Source: JAAXHF01 sp963665955
GTDB lineage: Bacteria > Desulfobacterota > Binatia > Bin18
NCBI GenBank assembly: GCA_965231765.1
Contig: OZ246887.1
Span: forward strand, 2,790,001 to 2,854,000
DNA: 64,000 nt
Direction: 5' to 3'
Position numbers and translations under genes: made by a program. The notes beneath the pieces are model-generated. The model did not search any database, had not been told where the DNA came from, and saw only the letters and a program-made list of their open reading frames with translations. Below, piece by piece: positions 1 to 8,724 of the stretch; the first letter of the stretch is position 1, and every line of letters begins with the position of its first letter.

Positions 1-62
1 GATCGTCATCAATCAGCATATTCGTCTCTTTGTCCATTGTTCGTCTTCTCTTCTCTCTTGTC

Positions 63-1256
63 TCACGTCTTGAGCTGAAAGTCACATTGTCCGAGAGACT
101 GGCCATTCACCAGCACCTCGACCGTGTGCGTGCCGGAATAATACTGCCGGGTGGTGAGAGTCTGAAAGGCGTGGCGTTTACTGATCTCGATAGTCTCGCC
201 AGGACTCAGCGTGAGCGTTTTCAGTTTAAAGACTTTGGGCTTGGTCGCCCCATTGGCCTTCACATGATGGATGGCGTAATCAACAACCAAGCGTTGAATT
301 TTTTGTGATTGATTTGCTGTCGATTCAAGCGTTCCCGAAAAGGTCAGTTCCTCACCAATCTGGATCGTCGGCGTGTTGACCTGCAAGTGAGCAAGTTGAA
401 CCTGCGGTGTAGGCGTATACCCGAGCAACTCCCATACAGCAGGATGACCGGCTTTGACCAAGGTGCGGGTTGCATGTCGGACAATCCGCTCACGCCCTGG
501 GCTTGGCTTGCGGAGCCAGCACCGGCACGTTTCGATCACGACCTCGGGATGATCTTTTGTCATATCGTTCAGGTTATTGGCGACGGACCGACGCACATAT
601 TCGCTCGGATCGTCTTTGAGCTTTTCGAGCAAACTCAGCACTGGCGTGGGGTCACGCTCAAACTCGGGCAGCCGGGCAGCCCAGGGCAGCTTCGGACGCG
701 TGCCCTCTGAGACCAGTCGTCGAACATGCTCATCCGGATCAGCCGTCCATTGCTTGAGATTTCTCAGCGTAAGTTTAGGGTGGGCTGTGATAAACGGCCG
801 GATGGCAAACTCCGCAGAGAACAGACCAGTGAGCTGCCGCAGAGCCGCCAGCGCAGTCTCAGGCTGCTCAAGCCCGTACACCGCGATATAATCAATCATT
901 GGCCAAGCCGCGAAGCTCCGCAGCGGATCGTCTGGGGCACCTCGGTCCCAGTCCTGAGCGGCTTTCACAAAGATCTGCGTCGTGCGGACAAAATCATCCG
1001 GCAGATGTTTGGCGAGGATGCCAATCACATGCTGTACGCGTGCCTTTAATTCAAGGCAGGCAAGCCCCCGGTTCGCCTCACGAATAAACGCTTGTTGAGG
1101 AAAGCCTGAATAGGCGCGATGTAAGTTGCCAGCAATACGGGCAATGGCCAGCTTATCAAGACCATCTTTCATCAGTCGCTGAGTTGCTGCCACACTGCTC
1201 CCTGCTGTGTCATCTACGCATCCACTCATCCTTGAATCTATGAGCCTACTCATCAA
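63..1256 (-). CDS. alkC: AlkC-type DNA alkylation repair protein with C-terminal Ig-like domain
   Basis: This 397-residue protein is probably an AlkC-type DNA glycosylase, which excises N3-alkylated bases without flipping them out. Residues 30-290 are helical HEAT-like repeats rich in Arg/Lys/Trp, including RRLVSEGTRPKLPWA and EYVRRSVANNLND, typical of the AlkC/AlkD superfamily. Residues from about 290 to the end are a beta-rich segment (IQIGEELTFSG, LSPGETIEISKRH, YYSGTHTVEVLVNG) that fits the Ig-like domain known in one AlkC subgroup. Its start overlaps the end of the upstream serine hydrolase by 11 bases, so the two are probably cotranscribed. A shorter start at the second Met is possible. 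The family call is solid, and substrate range is inferred. Confidence 0.85.
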   Translation of the reverse strand: MMSRLIDSRMSGCVDDTAGSSVAATQRLMKDGLDKLAIARIAGNLHRAYSGFPQQAFIREANRGLACLELKARVQHVIGILAKHLPDDFVRTTQIFVKAAQDWDRGAPDDPLRSFAAWPMIDYIAVYGLEQPETALAALRQLTGLFSAEFAIRPFITAHPKLTLRNLKQWTADPDEHVRRLVSEGTRPKLPWAARLPEFERDPTPVLSLLEKLKDDPSEYVRRSVANNLNDMTKDHPEVVIETCRCWLRKPSPGRERIVRHATRTLVKAGHPAVWELLGYTPTPQVQLAHLQVNTPTIQIGEELTFSGTLESTANQSQKIQRLVVDYAIHHVKANGATKPKVFKLKTLTLSPGETIEISKRHAFQTLTTRQYYSGTHTVEVLVNGQSLGQCDFQLKT

Positions 1257-2478
1257 TAAGGGCTTGGTACGTCAGCACCCGTAGATCGCGCCGAATGGGA
1301 TAGGATGAGGAGGGCAGCAGCTGGGTCAGAAAGATAACGCTCAGGTCTTCGACTGGATCAATCCAGAAAGCGGTACTTGCCGCCCCACCCCAGGCATATT
1401 CACCAGGCGAACCGATAATATTACCTTTGGCCGGATCGAGTACCACGGAAAAACCAAGCCCAAACCCAATGCCATCAAAAGGCATTTCGCTAAAGACCTT
1501 CTGTCCCATGCTGCCGAGATCATTATTATTGGGCAAGTGATTGATGGTCATGAACTCGACAGTTTTGCGGCCCAGAATGCGTTCGCCGTTCAGCACCCCC
1601 TTGTTTCTCAGCATGTGCGTAAAACGCAGATAATCAGATGCGGTTGAGACGAGTCCACCGCCACCTGACAGAAAACTTGCTGGTCGGCAATACAGACTGT
1701 CCAGCGGGCTATCAGCGAGCCGAATCCCACCTGCATGGTAGTCATAGTTCGCGCTGAACCGTGGGACTTTGTCCGGTGGAACAAAAAAGCTCGTGTCCGT
1801 CATGCCCAGTGGGGCAAAGATATGTTCAGCCAAATACGCATCTAACGTCATCCCGGACAGGACTTCCACCAGGTAGCCCAAGACATCGGTCGCCACGCTA
1901 TAACTCCAGCGCGTGCCCGGTGAGAAGAGCAGCGGCAGCTCGCCCAGCTTTTCCACCATTCCTTTTAACGTGCCTTTGGAGCGGGAACCTTCCACCCCCC
2001 GCGCGCGGTACATCGCATCAACAGGATGGATGTTCATAAAGCCGTACGTCAGCCCGGCCGTGTGGGTGAGCAGATCACGAATCGTCATTTCGCGTTCGGC
2101 TGGAACGGTCCGGTAATGATCACGGTCGCCAGCTTGGAACACTTCGAGACCTTTCAGTTCGGGAATAAACGCGGAGACGGGGTTATCGAGTTGGAACACG
2201 CCCCGTTCATATAGGCTCATCGCAGCGACACTCGTGATTGGCTTACTCATTGAGTAGATACGAAAGATCGTATCCTCCTTGACCGGGGCCTGTGCTTCGA
2301 CATCGCGCAAACCATAGCGGTGGAGATAAGCCGGCTGGCCACGCCGAGAGACGACGACCAGATAGCCTGGCAGCTTACCGCTATCAACATATGCTTTGAG
2401 ATAATCGGCAACACGATCCAGGCGCGAGGAACTCAAGCCCAGGCTTTCAGGGGAGACACAATCTATTACTACACTCAT
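1246..2478 (-). CDS. Serine hydrolase, beta-lactamase family (class C / esterase type)
   Basis: This protein of about 410 residues has the penicillin-binding-protein/class C beta-lactamase fold. The nucleophile motif SxxK is seen as SMSK (Ser about 76, Lys about 79 from the chosen start). The second motif is the Tyr of WSYSVATD near residue 195, and a C-terminal GGAASTAFWIDP stands in for the KTG-like strand. No clear signal peptide is present, so it is more likely a cytoplasmic esterase or transesterase than a true beta-lactamase. I chose the ATG at 2478; an in-frame GTG lies 33 bases upstream. Its 3' end overlaps alkC. The substrate cannot be read from sequence. Confidence 0.85.
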   Translation of the reverse strand: MSVVIDCVSPESLGLSSSRLDRVADYLKAYVDSGKLPGYLVVVSRRGQPAYLHRYGLRDVEAQAPVKEDTIFRIYSMSKPITSVAAMSLYERGVFQLDNPVSAFIPELKGLEVFQAGDRDHYRTVPAEREMTIRDLLTHTAGLTYGFMNIHPVDAMYRARGVEGSRSKGTLKGMVEKLGELPLLFSPGTRWSYSVATDVLGYLVEVLSGMTLDAYLAEHIFAPLGMTDTSFFVPPDKVPRFSANYDYHAGGIRLADSPLDSLYCRPASFLSGGGGLVSTASDYLRFTHMLRNKGVLNGERILGRKTVEFMTINHLPNNNDLGSMGQKVFSEMPFDGIGFGLGFSVVLDPAKGNIIGSPGEYAWGGAASTAFWIDPVEDLSVIFLTQLLPSSSYPIRRDLRVLTYQALIDE

Positions 2479-2658
2479 GGTATGCGCTCGGCAGTCTGCT
2501 CGAAGATCCACAGATCATGTCCGAAAGTCTGAGCATTGGCAACTCTCGTCAGGCTGTGCTCAGTCCTCGTCAGCAGGCGCAGGCTGGATTTGCGAGTCCA
2601 AAGAGGGACCTGACTCAGAAATACTACCCTCGACTGGGAGTAGGCCTGAGCGGGCGGT

Positions 2659-3204
2659 CTAACCCAACTCAGGGCAATGCCCTGGGATCTCTTCCCAATC
2701 TTCTGCAACCAAGGCCCAGCGTTCATGATCGCGCCAGTCCCTGCCGATCTTCAGGTAGCGTTTTGAAAAGCCCTCTTTTGTGAAGTTGCACCGTTTAACC
2801 AAGGCAATCGATGCGGCATTATCGGGCTGAATATTTGCCTCAATGCGATGGAGCTGAAGTTCTTGAAACGCGTACTGCAACACGAGTTGTAAGCCTTCTC
2901 GCATGAGGCCCTGTCCCGCAAAAGGGAGAAACGCATAATAGCCCAAAAAGGCGTTCTGAAAACTTCCTCGGATAATGTCGTTCAGATTTATCACTCCCGC
3001 CATCTCGCCAGAGTGTCGCAGACATACCACGTGTCCAACATACTCGCTTCGGGAGATGCGATTCACATACTGCTTAAACGCTTCTGCCGTATCAGGTGGA
3101 TACACGTATGGGTGCTGCAAGCCAGTACTCCGATGGACTGCCTTCAGAAAGGCTTCGCAGTCTTCCAGATTCGGAGAACGAATGATGACATGACGTGTTG
3201 TCAT
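2659..3204 (-). CDS. GNAT-family N-acetyltransferase (RimJ/RimL-like)
   Basis: This protein of about 181 residues carries the GNAT acetyl-CoA fold as found in RimJ/RimL and SpeG-like enzymes. It has the N-terminal RSPNLEDCEAFLKAVHRS, a central strand VVCLRHSGEMAGVINLND, and the acetyl-CoA loop GQGLMREGLQLVLQYAF followed by LHRIEANIQPDNAASIALVKR, which is diagnostic. It probably acetylates a protein N-terminus or small amine; the substrate is unknown. The ATG at 3204 is chosen because GAAGG lies a few bases upstream; an in-frame start 30 bases earlier lacks this. About 180 bases without a gene separate it from the serine hydrolase. Confidence 0.85.
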   Translation of the reverse strand: MTTRHVIIRSPNLEDCEAFLKAVHRSTGLQHPYVYPPDTAEAFKQYVNRISRSEYVGHVVCLRHSGEMAGVINLNDIIRGSFQNAFLGYYAFLPFAGQGLMREGLQLVLQYAFQELQLHRIEANIQPDNAASIALVKRCNFTKEGFSKRYLKIGRDWRDHERWALVAEDWEEIPGHCPELG

Positions 3205-3275
3205 ATAAGGACCTTCAAGCCTCTCCAGCCTCACCCACGGCCAGAAGAGATATGAGTCACTTTCATCTGTTCTGC

Positions 3276-3297
3276 TGAGGATGTGTGCGTATCCTCA
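3276..3297 (-). terminator. Short hairpin downstream of the J-like gene
   Basis: A 7-bp inverted repeat (TGAGGAT / ATCCTCA, 8-base loop) sits just 3' of the stop of the minus-strand gene ending at 3300. There is no clear U-run after it, so it is a weak terminator or merely a 3' stabilising hairpin. Confidence 0.3.
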
Positions 3298-3299
3298 TT

Positions 3300-3722
3300 C
3301 TACGGTTTCTCATAATACGCTCGCAGACGCTCAAACGCCGCATTGTAAATCTGCATAATTTCCGTGGACGTTTCAAAGCGGTCTGGGTCATTCACAAATC
3401 GATCTGAGTGGTATTTCTGAATTTCCGTGTTGCGAACGGTACGGACTTCGTCCAAGGATGAGGGGGGAGTTAAGCCGAACACGCTCAGGTCGTCAATGAC
3501 GTGTTGCGGAATACCTGGATAGGGATTGTGGCTTGGTTGGGCAGGAGAGGTCACACGGTTTCTCTGGCGTGTCTTTTCCCGGCGTGTAGCGTGTTCAGTC
3601 TGTGACTCATGATCTACTTGGCCGACTTGGCCTACTTCATCTCGGGGATCAGCAGGAAAGTCAAGAGAGGGCGAAACGTAGGAGCGGATGATTCGGACGA
3701 CTCTTTGCAACAGCTCTGACAT
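3300..3722 (-). CDS. Small protein with C-terminal degenerate J-domain
   Basis: This protein of about 140 residues has a Lys/Arg/Glu-rich, low-complexity N-terminal half and a C-terminal segment of about 70 residues. That segment resembles a J-domain: FGLTPPSSLDEVRTVRNTEIQKYHSDRF, then MQIYNAAFERLRAYYEKP as the last helix. The hallmark HPD of DnaJ cochaperones is HSD here, so stimulation of DnaK may be lost or altered. The ATG at 3722 is preceded by GAGGA at good spacing. It has no signal peptide or membrane segment. The J-like call rests on the helix pattern and the YHSDRF motif; partner and role are unknown. Confidence 0.6.
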   Translation of the reverse strand: MSELLQRVVRIIRSYVSPSLDFPADPRDEVGQVGQVDHESQTEHATRREKTRQRNRVTSPAQPSHNPYPGIPQHVIDDLSVFGLTPPSSLDEVRTVRNTEIQKYHSDRFVNDPDRFETSTEIMQIYNAAFERLRAYYEKP

Positions 3723-3881
3723 GGCGTTTTCCTCGATAACTATCAATTTTTGTGAATATATTGGATTTTAGCATTCCAGAAATAGCCGTATAGCCTCTGG
3801 TAGCCATCAGGCTGGCGTGTTTGAAAATACGCGCGACGCTTTCAGATATTTTTTGTACGGTCCGGAAAATTCAGGAAAGCT

Positions 3882-4547
3882 TCAGAGCGGCTTGCTGCTC
3901 TGATGGGGAAGCAGCCCAAGGGAGAACTCCATAAGCGATCGAAGCTTCATGTCAGCACGATCAAAGCGCGGATCATCATAGTGCGCAGCTGCTGGTACAC
4001 TAACAACAAGCATCCCAGCCGCCTGGGCTGAGCAGAGCCCAGAAAAGGAATCCTCAAAGGCCACGCATTCCGCTGCTGAGACACCCAACTGTTTGGCAGT
4101 GGTCAGATACACTGCTGGGTCAGGCTTGCCGCGTACTTCATCTGTGGCTGAACACAGGGTATCAAAATGGTCACGAATACTGAGCTTCTCAACAGTCGCT
4201 TCAATCAGGCAGGGGGCTGAAGAAGAAGCCAAGCCGAGCAGAAACCCGGCAGCCTTGAAGCTCGTGAGTGTCTCATACACTCCTGCCAGCGCTTCTCCCT
4301 GTGTTGTGATGAGGTGTTGGACAGCCGCGACAAGTTCCCGTTCGACCGTCTCGGGATTTTTTCCCGACCACGGGAAGCGCTGGCGCCAGTGTCGGATGAC
4401 TTCGTCGGTTCGGAGACCCATGGTTTCTTCACACATGGCTTCTGTCAGCGTCATACCGACCGTAGCAAAGACCTGCTTCTCGGCTTGACGCCACAGCGGC
4501 TCTGAGTCAATCAGTAACCCATCCATATCGAAGATTGCGGCTCGCAT
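3882..4547 (-). CDS. HAD-family sugar-phosphate phosphatase (HxpB/YniC-like)
   Basis: This 221-residue protein is a haloacid dehalogenase hydrolase of the beta-phosphoglucomutase-like subfamily. Motif I is FDMDGLLIDSEP (nucleophile Asp8, acid Asp10). Motif II is the LASSSAP strand (Ser), motif III is Lys in GKPDP, and motif IV is AFEDSFSG. The order of motifs and the sequences LLIDSEPLWRQAE and VAFEDSFSG closely match E. coli HxpB (YniC), a hexitol/2-deoxyglucose-6-phosphatase. It is therefore likely to dephosphorylate a sugar phosphate in the cytoplasm. It lies 14 bases after the globin gene and probably shares its transcript. Exact substrate is uncertain. Confidence 0.88.
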   Translation of the reverse strand: MRAAIFDMDGLLIDSEPLWRQAEKQVFATVGMTLTEAMCEETMGLRTDEVIRHWRQRFPWSGKNPETVERELVAAVQHLITTQGEALAGVYETLTSFKAAGFLLGLASSSAPCLIEATVEKLSIRDHFDTLCSATDEVRGKPDPAVYLTTAKQLGVSAAECVAFEDSFSGLCSAQAAGMLVVSVPAAAHYDDPRFDRADMKLRSLMEFSLGLLPHQSSKPL

Positions 4548-4561
4548 TGAAGGGGATTTTT

Positions 4562-5020
4562 CTACGAATCTTGTGAGCCTTGGGGTTCCTGATTGTCCTG
4601 ATTTCTGCTGCGCTCAGCCGGGACAAAGAGTTGTTCGATCAGGTAACGTTTAAAGTCCTCTTCGTACGGCTGGGCTCCGAGCGCTTTCCACATGCACAGC
4701 AACCAGGTATCTCGCTCGTGTATGCCGATGCGCAGATGGTTATGAGCACGGGGGATTTGTATCCGTCCATACTTTTCCCGATACAACTTCGGACCACCGA
4801 GCCAGCCGCACAGAAACCGGGCTAGCTTATCCCGTGAGACAGTCAGATCCTGCGGATGCATGTCTCTAATGCCACGCGCCTCCGGCAGTGTGTCCATGAT
4901 GTCGTAAAAGTCGTCAATGAGCTGCCGAATGCCCTCCTCACCTCCCGCGGCTTGGAATGAGGTGTCTCCGTCTCCATACTGAGGAGAAGGTTTTTGATGC
5001 TGCTCAGGAGTGTCGGTCAT
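4562..5020 (-). CDS. Group II truncated haemoglobin (2-on-2 globin)
   Basis: This 152-residue protein has a trHbII core at residues 20-140. It shows FYDIMDTLPEARGIRDMHP (B/C helices), KLARFLCGWLGGPKLYREKYG (E-helix region), the proximal His in RAHNHLRIG (F helix), and RDTWLLCMWKAL (G helix with the conserved Trp). Such globins bind haem and act in O2/NO chemistry under oxidative or nitrosative stress. The N-terminal 20 and C-terminal 15 residues are polar, non-globin tails. It is the first gene of a likely pair with the HAD phosphatase. The globin call is firm; the physiological ligand is inferred. Confidence 0.9.
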   Translation of the reverse strand: MTDTPEQHQKPSPQYGDGDTSFQAAGGEEGIRQLIDDFYDIMDTLPEARGIRDMHPQDLTVSRDKLARFLCGWLGGPKLYREKYGRIQIPRAHNHLRIGIHERDTWLLCMWKALGAQPYEEDFKRYLIEQLFVPAERSRNQDNQEPQGSQDS

Positions 5021-5162
5021 TTTGCTGCGTCTTTTTTGTTCTCAGGAGATTAGGGCAGGAGGAATTCTAGGCCTGGCTCGGGGGAGCTGCACAAGCCGGT
5101 CTCCTGCGTTGCTGAGGAAAAGTTCTTCTTTTTTCTTCCGAGAGGATCTCCGAAAAGAGGAG

Positions 5163-7076
5163 TCACCCGTTTCTTTTGCCTGCTTCTGGTCGAGCCTTAC
5201 GATTCCCCTGATTTTTCTCCCGATTTTTTCCAAGCAGAGCGTCTGCAAAGACGGGTTTGCCGAGACGCTCAAGCGTATTGCGAATCCAGCTCTGATTTTC
5301 CTTTTTATACCAAAAGAAAAAACGGCTCTGCTCCCTCTTATCTTGAGTCGTGCGTGGGGTGGCAATCTCCTCCAGCGTGTAGGGATGATAGCCCGAATAA
5401 TAAATCACCGTCGCAACAGTCATCGGAGTTGGCGTAAAGTCCTGAACTTGTTCAAGCTGGAAGCCTAATTCCTTGGTTTCACAAGCAAGCGCCGCCATAT
5501 CTTCGAGGTGTGAGCCAGGGTGACTGGAGATAAAATACGGAATCAACTGCTGCTGTAATCCGGCCTTTTCGCACCAGTGCTCAAATTTCTTTTGAAAATC
5601 TTTGAACAGCTGGAAAGACGGTTTGCGCATGATTTTGAGCACGGAATCAGAGGTATGCTCCGGAGCAACCTTGAGCCGACCAGATACATGTTGTGTCACG
5701 AGTTGCTGTGTGTATTCCTCGTAATGATTCTTTTTCTCGTCTTTACTGTTTTTGGCCATCAGCAGATCATAACGTACACCGCTGGAGACAAACGCTTTTT
5801 TCACTTTGGGATGAGCTGCTGCGCTTTTGTAGATGTCGATTAAGGGGGCGTGATTGGTGTCCAAGTTGTAGCAGACAGTAGGATGAATACACGACGGGCT
5901 GACACATTTATCGCAGATCGACTGATCTTTGCCCTTCATTTTGTACATATTGGCTGAGGGGCCACCCAAGTCACTGATGTAGCCCTTGAAATCTGGCATC
6001 TGTGTGATCTGCTCAACTTCCTTCATGATCGAGGTTTTGGAACGGCTGGCAATCATCTTGCCCTGATGGGCAGAGATGGTGCAGAAGCTACACCCACCAA
6101 AACAGCCTCGGTGCATATTGAGCGAGAATTTGATCATTTCAAAGGCAGGAATGGGACCGCGCTTGATATATTTTGGATGCGGCAAACGGGTATACGGCAG
6201 ATCAAATGAGGCATCAAGCTCTTGTTCACTCATGGTTTGGAACGGTGGATTGATCACCAGTGTCTGCTCGCCGACCTGTTGCACAAGGCGATTAGCAAAC
6301 TGCTTGTTTGATTCTTGCTCAATGTGTTTGAAGTTACGCGCAAATGTTTTTTTGTCATGGAGACACGCTTCATGCGAGGCCAGCGTAAGAGTCTGCCAGT
6401 TTTTGTTTTTTGGGAGGGCCTCAGATTCGGCTTGCAAAAAAGCGGTCTGCGGAATCGTTTTCAAAGAGGAGAATGGAACGCCTTTGTTTAAGAGTTGTAC
6501 AACGGATCGGAGGGGTTGTTCTCCCATACCGTAGACTAGAAGATCCGCGCCGCTGTCCACCAGAATCGAAGGCTTGAGTTGATCGGACCAATAATCATAA
6601 TGCGTCACCCGTCTCAGCGAGCCCTCAATACCGCCAATAATGACTGGCACGTCCGGATACAACTGTTTCAAAATTTGGGAATAGACTCTGGCCGCATAGT
6701 CCGGACGAAAGCCAGCCTGTCCTCCCGGCGTATAGGCATCTGTTGAGCGGCGTCGTTTAGCTGCGGTGTAGTGGTTGACCATCGGGTCCATGCAGCCAGA
6801 TGAAATCCCAAAAAAGAGGCGCGGTTTGCCGAGTTTTTTGAAGTCGCGTAGATCATCGCGCCAGTTGGGTTGGGGGAGAATCGCGACGTTGAGCCCGGCT
6901 GATTCAAGAATCCGCCCAACCGCAGCATGCCCAAATGCCGGATGGTCTACATACGCGTCCCCGGAGATAAGAATGACGTCAAGCTCATCCCAATTCCGCA
7001 GTTCGACTTCTCTACTCGTTGTGGGTAGCCAGTCGGTCAAGTCTTTCACTCTTTGCCCGGTCTGCTTAATTTGCAT
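5163..7076 (-). CDS. ygiQ: YgiQ-family radical SAM protein
   Basis: This protein of about 637 residues is a member of the YgiQ family. It has an N-terminal domain (VILISGDAYVDHPAFG, then a Rossmann-like segment with IIGGIEGSLRRVTHYDYW) and a radical SAM core with Cys325-x3-Cys329-x2-Cys332 in RGCFGGCSFC. A second Cys cluster, CDKCVSPSCIHPTVCYN, follows. The family's reaction is not established. The ATG at 7076 is chosen because GAGGAGG lies immediately upstream; longer starts would overlap the nucleotidase gene at 7100. The C-terminal 30 residues are very basic, as is usual here. It probably lies in an operon with the upstream nucleotidase, 23 bases away. Confidence 0.93.
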   Translation of the reverse strand: MQIKQTGQRVKDLTDWLPTTSREVELRNWDELDVILISGDAYVDHPAFGHAAVGRILESAGLNVAILPQPNWRDDLRDFKKLGKPRLFFGISSGCMDPMVNHYTAAKRRRSTDAYTPGGQAGFRPDYAARVYSQILKQLYPDVPVIIGGIEGSLRRVTHYDYWSDQLKPSILVDSGADLLVYGMGEQPLRSVVQLLNKGVPFSSLKTIPQTAFLQAESEALPKNKNWQTLTLASHEACLHDKKTFARNFKHIEQESNKQFANRLVQQVGEQTLVINPPFQTMSEQELDASFDLPYTRLPHPKYIKRGPIPAFEMIKFSLNMHRGCFGGCSFCTISAHQGKMIASRSKTSIMKEVEQITQMPDFKGYISDLGGPSANMYKMKGKDQSICDKCVSPSCIHPTVCYNLDTNHAPLIDIYKSAAAHPKVKKAFVSSGVRYDLLMAKNSKDEKKNHYEEYTQQLVTQHVSGRLKVAPEHTSDSVLKIMRKPSFQLFKDFQKKFEHWCEKAGLQQQLIPYFISSHPGSHLEDMAALACETKELGFQLEQVQDFTPTPMTVATVIYYSGYHPYTLEEIATPRTTQDKREQSRFFFWYKKENQSWIRNTLERLGKPVFADALLGKNREKNQGNRKARPEAGKRNG

Positions 7077-7099
7077 AGCCTCCTCGTTATACACGCTGA

Positions 7100-7705
7100 T
7101 CAGGCTGACGGTAGAGCTTGCGCAATCTGGTGCCAGTCTTGGTAGCGTCGTATATGAGGGTGCAGAGCTGTGGCTTGATTCCACGGTCGGTCGAGCAGTG
7201 CCACTGGCGTATTCATCTCCTGTGCCACATAGGTCGCCATACTGAGCGAATCTTCAATTGCCCAGCAAAATTGGCGCGTGGCGAGTTCTGCCAAGGTGAT
7301 GCCGATCGTATGCTCAGTCGAAAACCGCCCGTATTTATCAACGCTCAGAAAAGTCTGATACGGCATCTGATGCCGATCCAACCATTCCCGTGAAGGTTCG
7401 GTAGCAGTCGGCGGCCGGCCAGTCACGATGGCAACCTCATATCCAGTAGCTTGCCACTGCTGAAGTACCAGCTGCGCGTCGTCTATGGGTTGCATGCTCA
7501 AGAGTTCGTCAGGCCGATGCGCAATATCCAGCAAGTAATCCAGTTCATGGGACTGGAGTCCATAGGCTTGGCCAAGATCGAAAGTGGCCAATTCCTCATA
7601 CGCCACCTGTTTGCCAAACTCCCGCTTCAGAAGGGTCAGCAGGTGGCGACCTGTGTGACACAGCACGTCATCCATATCGACGTAGATGGTGTTTTGACTC
7701 GTCAT
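7100..7705 (-). CDS. 5'(3')-deoxyribonucleotidase-like HAD protein (NT5C family)
   Basis: This 201-residue HAD-superfamily protein is of the 5'-nucleotidase type. Motif I is YVDMDDVLCHTG (nucleophile Asp and acid Asp), motif II is AIVTGRPPT (Thr), and motif IV is AIEDSLSMA. The family removes the 5' or 3' phosphate from deoxynucleoside monophosphates, and bacterial members are often annotated only as nucleotidase-like. It starts just upstream of ygiQ. Its own upstream region (7706-7869) holds no gene. Substrate assignment is inference from the family. Confidence 0.8.
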   Translation of the reverse strand: MTSQNTIYVDMDDVLCHTGRHLLTLLKREFGKQVAYEELATFDLGQAYGLQSHELDYLLDIAHRPDELLSMQPIDDAQLVLQQWQATGYEVAIVTGRPPTATEPSREWLDRHQMPYQTFLSVDKYGRFSTEHTIGITLAELATRQFCWAIEDSLSMATYVAQEMNTPVALLDRPWNQATALHPHIRRYQDWHQIAQALPSA

Positions 7706-7869
7706 GATATTTTCTCAGATTCTGCGTAAGACCGGCACAGATGGCACTTCCAGGGGATTATTTCGTACGGCATAACATTGACTATTGACTAAGCTGGCGT
7801 TTTCCACAATGCCAATGAAAAATGAGACGCAGGAGGGATGCCCCGCCGAAGCGCCGGCACAAAGACGCG

Positions 7870-8703
7870 CTACTCTTTCGGCAACCGATACATCCGGATG
7901 GGATGTGGAGTGCGTTGAAATTCTGGCAGGTTCCGCCAAGGGCGTCCTGCAGTCACACCGCCATCAACGGCTAAGGCTTGCCCAGTCACAAAACTCGAAT
8001 CATCACTCGCTAACCACAGCGCGGCCCGAGCAATTTCTTCAGGTTCGCCAACCCGGTTCAAGGCATGCATGCGCGCCGCATTTTTGCGCAGATCATCAAC
8101 TTGCTCAGCCCGAGGTTCTGGACGACCAACTGCCAACGGGGTCACAATGGCGCCGGGGCAGATGCAGTTGACCCGGATATTATGTTCCCCAAGTTCTAAG
8201 GCAACGGACTTGGTCAGGTGGACGACTCCGGCCTTTGCCACGCTGTACAAATGAGGTGCCATGCCAGTCTCTAATCCCGCGGCGCTCGCTGTACTAATGA
8301 TACTGCCTGCCTGCTGGCGCTTCATGATCGGGGCGGCGTGTTTCATGCCTAAAAAGACGCTTTTCAGCAAGACGTCAAAGGTCATGTCATATTCTTCAAC
8401 CTCAGTCGACTCGATTGGGCCTAAGGCCCCACCAAACCCGGCATTATTGTACAAGCAGTCCAAACGTCCCCAACGAGAAAGGACGCTATCCATCGCCCTG
8501 GCAATGTCTGTCTCATAGGTCACATTAACCTGCTGAAAGAGCGCGTTTTCTCCCAGTGTCTCGGCCAGAGCCTGGCCTTTTTCGACCTGTAGGTCAGCAA
8601 TCAGGACGCGGGCTCCTTCTTCAATAAACATCCGGACGGTCGCTGCGCCTATACCGCTTGCACCACCAGTGATAATCGCCGTCCGTCCATCAAGTTTTCC
8701 CAT
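7870..8703 (-). CDS. SDR-family NAD(P)-dependent oxidoreductase
   Basis: This protein of about 277 residues is a classical short-chain dehydrogenase/reductase. The cofactor loop is TGGASGIG near residue 12, NNAG is at about 90, and the catalytic Ser-Tyr-Lys lies in STASAAG and YSVAK. The loop CPGAIVTPLA and the C-terminal FVTGQALAVDGG are present. Asp in LIADLQ after strand 2 suggests NAD(H) preference. The ATG at 8703 has AAAGGAG upstream; a TTG two codons earlier is less likely. The C-terminus extends about 25 residues beyond the usual end (GRPWRNLPEFQRTPHPIRMY). Substrate is unknown. Confidence 0.9.
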   Translation of the reverse strand: MGKLDGRTAIITGGASGIGAATVRMFIEEGARVLIADLQVEKGQALAETLGENALFQQVNVTYETDIARAMDSVLSRWGRLDCLYNNAGFGGALGPIESTEVEEYDMTFDVLLKSVFLGMKHAAPIMKRQQAGSIISTASAAGLETGMAPHLYSVAKAGVVHLTKSVALELGEHNIRVNCICPGAIVTPLAVGRPEPRAEQVDDLRKNAARMHALNRVGEPEEIARAALWLASDDSSFVTGQALAVDGGVTAGRPWRNLPEFQRTPHPIRMYRLPKE

Positions 8704-8724
8704 ACGCAACTCCTTTTTGTATTG

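Noticed and set aside
5010..5468. Plus-strand open frame of about 150 codons over the ygiQ 3' end
   Set aside because: It lies mostly antisense to the well-supported ygiQ and globin genes, starts inside the globin gene, and has no recognisable protein features.
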